Part shown: one piece after another, positions 12,965 to 14,868 of the stretch
Position numbering within the stretch: position 1 is the stretch's first letter
How the letters are laid out: each line of letters begins with the position of its first letter
Assembly: GCA_045580835.1 (NCBI GenBank)
Contig: JAZNOM010000096.1
Span: forward strand, 1-14,868
Direction of reading: 5' to 3'
Source: UMGS902 sp045580835
GTDB taxonomy: Bacteria > Bacillota > Clostridia > Oscillospirales > CAG-272
DNA length: 14,868 nt
The notes under the pieces: generated by a model
Database searches by the model: none
What the model was told of the DNA's origin: nothing
What the model saw: the letters and a program-made list of their open reading frames with translations, nothing else
Translations under genes and position numbers: made by a program

Positions 12965-14707
12965 ATGAAAAAGAGAATTTTTTCAATTCTGCTTGTACTG
13001 GCAATGGTGCTTGCAATGGTTCCGTCTGTGTTTGCAGCCGGTACTGTTCTTGAAACCCAGCTTGCAGCAAAGCTCGCCGGTCTCAGTAATCAGGTAAACG
13101 TTCCTGCTGTTATGGAGATGAGTCAGGACGGCGGCACAACATGGAAAGAGGGAACAATTACTCTCAAGACCGATGAAATGAGCAATCCTATTGATTTTCG
13201 TGCTACTCTTAACACAAATCCTATAAAGGGAGCGATTAAAGAGTGGTATGAAGCTGCTAAAGCGGTTATTGAAACTGTTGCAGGTAGCGACACTGCACGC
13301 AAAAACGCTTGGCTTGCTAAATTTGAAGAGTACGCTGTAACAGGTAGCTTTACGGTAGTTATCACCTTTCCTGCACAGTTCACAGGCGCAGAACTTGACG
13401 CGCATCTTGTAGAGGACCGTAACGATATGTACGGCTTTAATGACGAGGCGAAGGTACTTTTTGAGGAAACCTCCAGAAAGATTACTACCGCCGGCGGTAT
13501 GAAGACAATCACCATTACCATAGAGATTAAGGACTTCTTCCCGGCAGATGCTGATAAGGACGGAATTGCAGAGCAGGTTCTTTATGACGGCGTTACTGTG
13601 GATGTTGGCAATGGAAAGACCGAATATCTCAATGAGCTCACCTACACCGTCGAGGATGTAATTCCCGGCACATTTAACGGAACCGTTACAACTTCCGGCA
13701 AAATGGAAGGTACTACAACTATTCAGATTGGTCCTTCTGCCGATAGTACCGATAAGGTTTTCTTCTTCAGCAATCAGAAGGTTCCCGTTACTGCTAAGCT
13801 CAGAAAGTACACAGCTCCCCAGTCCGAACCTGAAGACTACAAAATTACCTTTAACATTGATGGTAATACCGATGAAGTTGACCCCATGTATGCAAGAGGT
13901 ACTGTGAAAGCGAGCGCGCTTCCTATGCCCGAAAAGCCCGGCTACAGATTTGAGGGCTGGTATCGCGACAGTGAGCTTACCAACAAGGTTAATGACAGCA
14001 TCAACGTATACAGTGACATTACTCTTTACGGTCACTGGGTAAGCGATGTGCTTCTCACCGATGATCACTTTGCTTATATCATCGGTTATCCTGATGAAAC
14101 CGTTCGTCCTCTTCGCAACATCACTCGTGAAGAGTCTACAATGATTTTCTATCGTTTGCTTCGCGACGAAGTTCGCGACGGTATTTTCACCCTTGCTAAC
14201 AACTTCAGCGATATAGCTACCGAAAGATGGTCAAATAGCGCTATTTCCACTATGTCTAACGGCTACTATGTAGTTGGCCGTCCTGATGGCACGTTTGACC
14301 CCGAGGCTCCTATCACCCGTGCGGAATTTGCCACTATGGCAGTTCGTTTTGCAAGTCTTATGGACACATCCGGCGTATCTTTCAATGATATTGAGGGACA
14401 CTGGGCAGAGAGATACATTCTTAAGGCTGCTAAAGCGGGCTGGATCAAGGGTTATCCCGACGGTTCTTTCAAGCCTGATGAATATATCACCCGTGCAGAA
14501 GCTATGACTCTTGTTAACAATGTACTTATGCGCCATGTTAATGAGGCCGGTCTCCATGCAGATACTCGCAAGTGGATTGACATGGATGGCAGCGAGTGGT
14601 ATTACTACATTGTTCTCGAAGCAACCAATTCTCATGACTTTACTCGTCAGGTAGACGGTTACAACGAAACATGGACTGCAATTCTTCCCAATAAGACTTG
14701 GAAATAA
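12965..14707 (+). CDS. Secreted surface protein with InlB B-type repeat and three SLH motifs
   Basis: Exported protein probably held on the cell wall by S-layer-homology modules, which in other Bacillota bind secondary cell wall polymers. Of 580 residues, 1-24 form a signal peptide (MKKR, hydrophobic core, cleavage likely after VFA). Residues 25-290 are a beta-rich region I do not recognise. Residues about 293-358 match the InlB B-repeat / Listeria-Bacteroides pattern (GYRFEGWYRDSEL at 326-338, then DITLYGHW). SLH motifs follow: a first one that keeps only the GYPD...ITREE half (374-390), a second at about 413-462 (ITRAE 450-454) and a third at about 472-523 (ITRAE 508-512). The last 45 residues are unassigned. 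AAAGGA lies 11 nt before the ATG. Many codons end in T, which may reflect strong expression. The role could be structural or adhesive. No enzyme motif is seen. Confidence 0.88.
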   Translation: MKKRIFSILLVLAMVLAMVPSVFAAGTVLETQLAAKLAGLSNQVNVPAVMEMSQDGGTTWKEGTITLKTDEMSNPIDFRATLNTNPIKGAIKEWYEAAKAVIETVAGSDTARKNAWLAKFEEYAVTGSFTVVITFPAQFTGAELDAHLVEDRNDMYGFNDEAKVLFEETSRKITTAGGMKTITITIEIKDFFPADADKDGIAEQVLYDGVTVDVGNGKTEYLNELTYTVEDVIPGTFNGTVTTSGKMEGTTTIQIGPSADSTDKVFFFSNQKVPVTAKLRKYTAPQSEPEDYKITFNIDGNTDEVDPMYARGTVKASALPMPEKPGYRFEGWYRDSELTNKVNDSINVYSDITLYGHWVSDVLLTDDHFAYIIGYPDETVRPLRNITREESTMIFYRLLRDEVRDGIFTLANNFSDIATERWSNSAISTMSNGYYVVGRPDGTFDPEAPITRAEFATMAVRFASLMDTSGVSFNDIEGHWAERYILKAAKAGWIKGYPDGSFKPDEYITRAEAMTLVNNVLMRHVNEAGLHADTRKWIDMDGSEWYYYIVLEATNSHDFTRQVDGYNETWTAILPNKTWK

Positions 14708-14801
14708 GTAAATAAAAAGAGGAAGCGATTTATACTGCCCCAAATTATGCAGACAGTACAAAAAAAGGATTTTCCAGGTAGAATTAAATATTAAGCAACA
14801 T

Positions 14802-14840
14802 ACTGACTTCTCTTTTCAAGGGGGGTCAGTTTTGTTTTCA
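14802..14840 (+). terminator. Probable intrinsic terminator downstream of the SLH gene
   Basis: ACTGACTTCTC (14802-14812) pairs with GGGGGGTCAGT (14820-14830): 11 bp, three of them G-T, with a 7-nt loop, followed by TTTGTTTTC. It lies 95 nt after the SLH stop. Nothing else in 14708-14801 looks like a terminator. It could also belong to whatever begins at the right edge. Confidence 0.6.
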
Positions 14841-14868
14841 ATTGGATACGTTGAGTATTGTAAAAATG

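Noticed and set aside
12983..14068. A 361-residue minus-strand open frame opposite the SLH gene
   Set aside because: It is Cys- and Asn-rich with no family resemblance and lies wholly inside a gene with signal peptide and clear domains. It is an antisense shadow created by codon bias.

Overview
The window reads as chromosomal DNA from a member of the Clostridia (Bacillota), probably a gut-type Oscillospiraceae/Ruminococcaceae relative. The reasons are AGGAGG-type ribosome sites, TTG starts, a T-box leader, GdpP-type c-di-AMP phosphodiesterase, the gene string rplI-dnaB-tilS-hpt-ftsH, and an S-layer-homology (SLH) surface protein. The taxon is an inference. No 16S or phage gene is present to fix it.

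Region by region. Positions 1-212 (minus strand) hold a promoter and the first part of a T-box riboswitch that runs off the left edge. Its specifier position reads AUC, so the gene beyond the edge is probably isoleucine related (ileS is the first guess). Positions 223-380 are a nested palindromic intergenic element, followed by an extended -10 promoter. Positions 476-8417 are six co-directional housekeeping genes: gdpP (c-di-AMP breakdown), rplI (ribosomal protein L9), dnaB (replicative helicase), tilS (tRNA-Ile lysidine synthase), hpt (purine salvage) and ftsH (membrane protease). They are tightly packed from rplI onward, with a 1-nt gap at dnaB/tilS and an 11-nt overlap at tilS/hpt. They end at a clear intrinsic terminator. 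A second long palindrome of about 164 bp fills the gap between gdpP and rplI.

Positions 8461-11900 are an accessory sugar module: a cytoplasmic GH31 family glycosidase with its own promoter, then an AraC-family regulator with a perfect consensus promoter that carries a short palindrome over its -35 box, closed by a terminator. Positions 11915-14840 are a cell-surface module: another perfect consensus promoter, a 310-residue single-pass membrane protein with a threonine-rich linker and a charged helical C-terminal part, and a secreted 580-residue protein with an InlB-type repeat and three SLH motifs, followed by a terminator hairpin near the right edge.

The genes are mostly ordinary. The less explained parts are the two roughly 160-bp palindromic elements on either side of gdpP, the unassigned two-gene surface module, and the GH31/AraC pair of unknown substrate. 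No CRISPR array, tRNA, rRNA, insertion-sequence gene or defence system was found.
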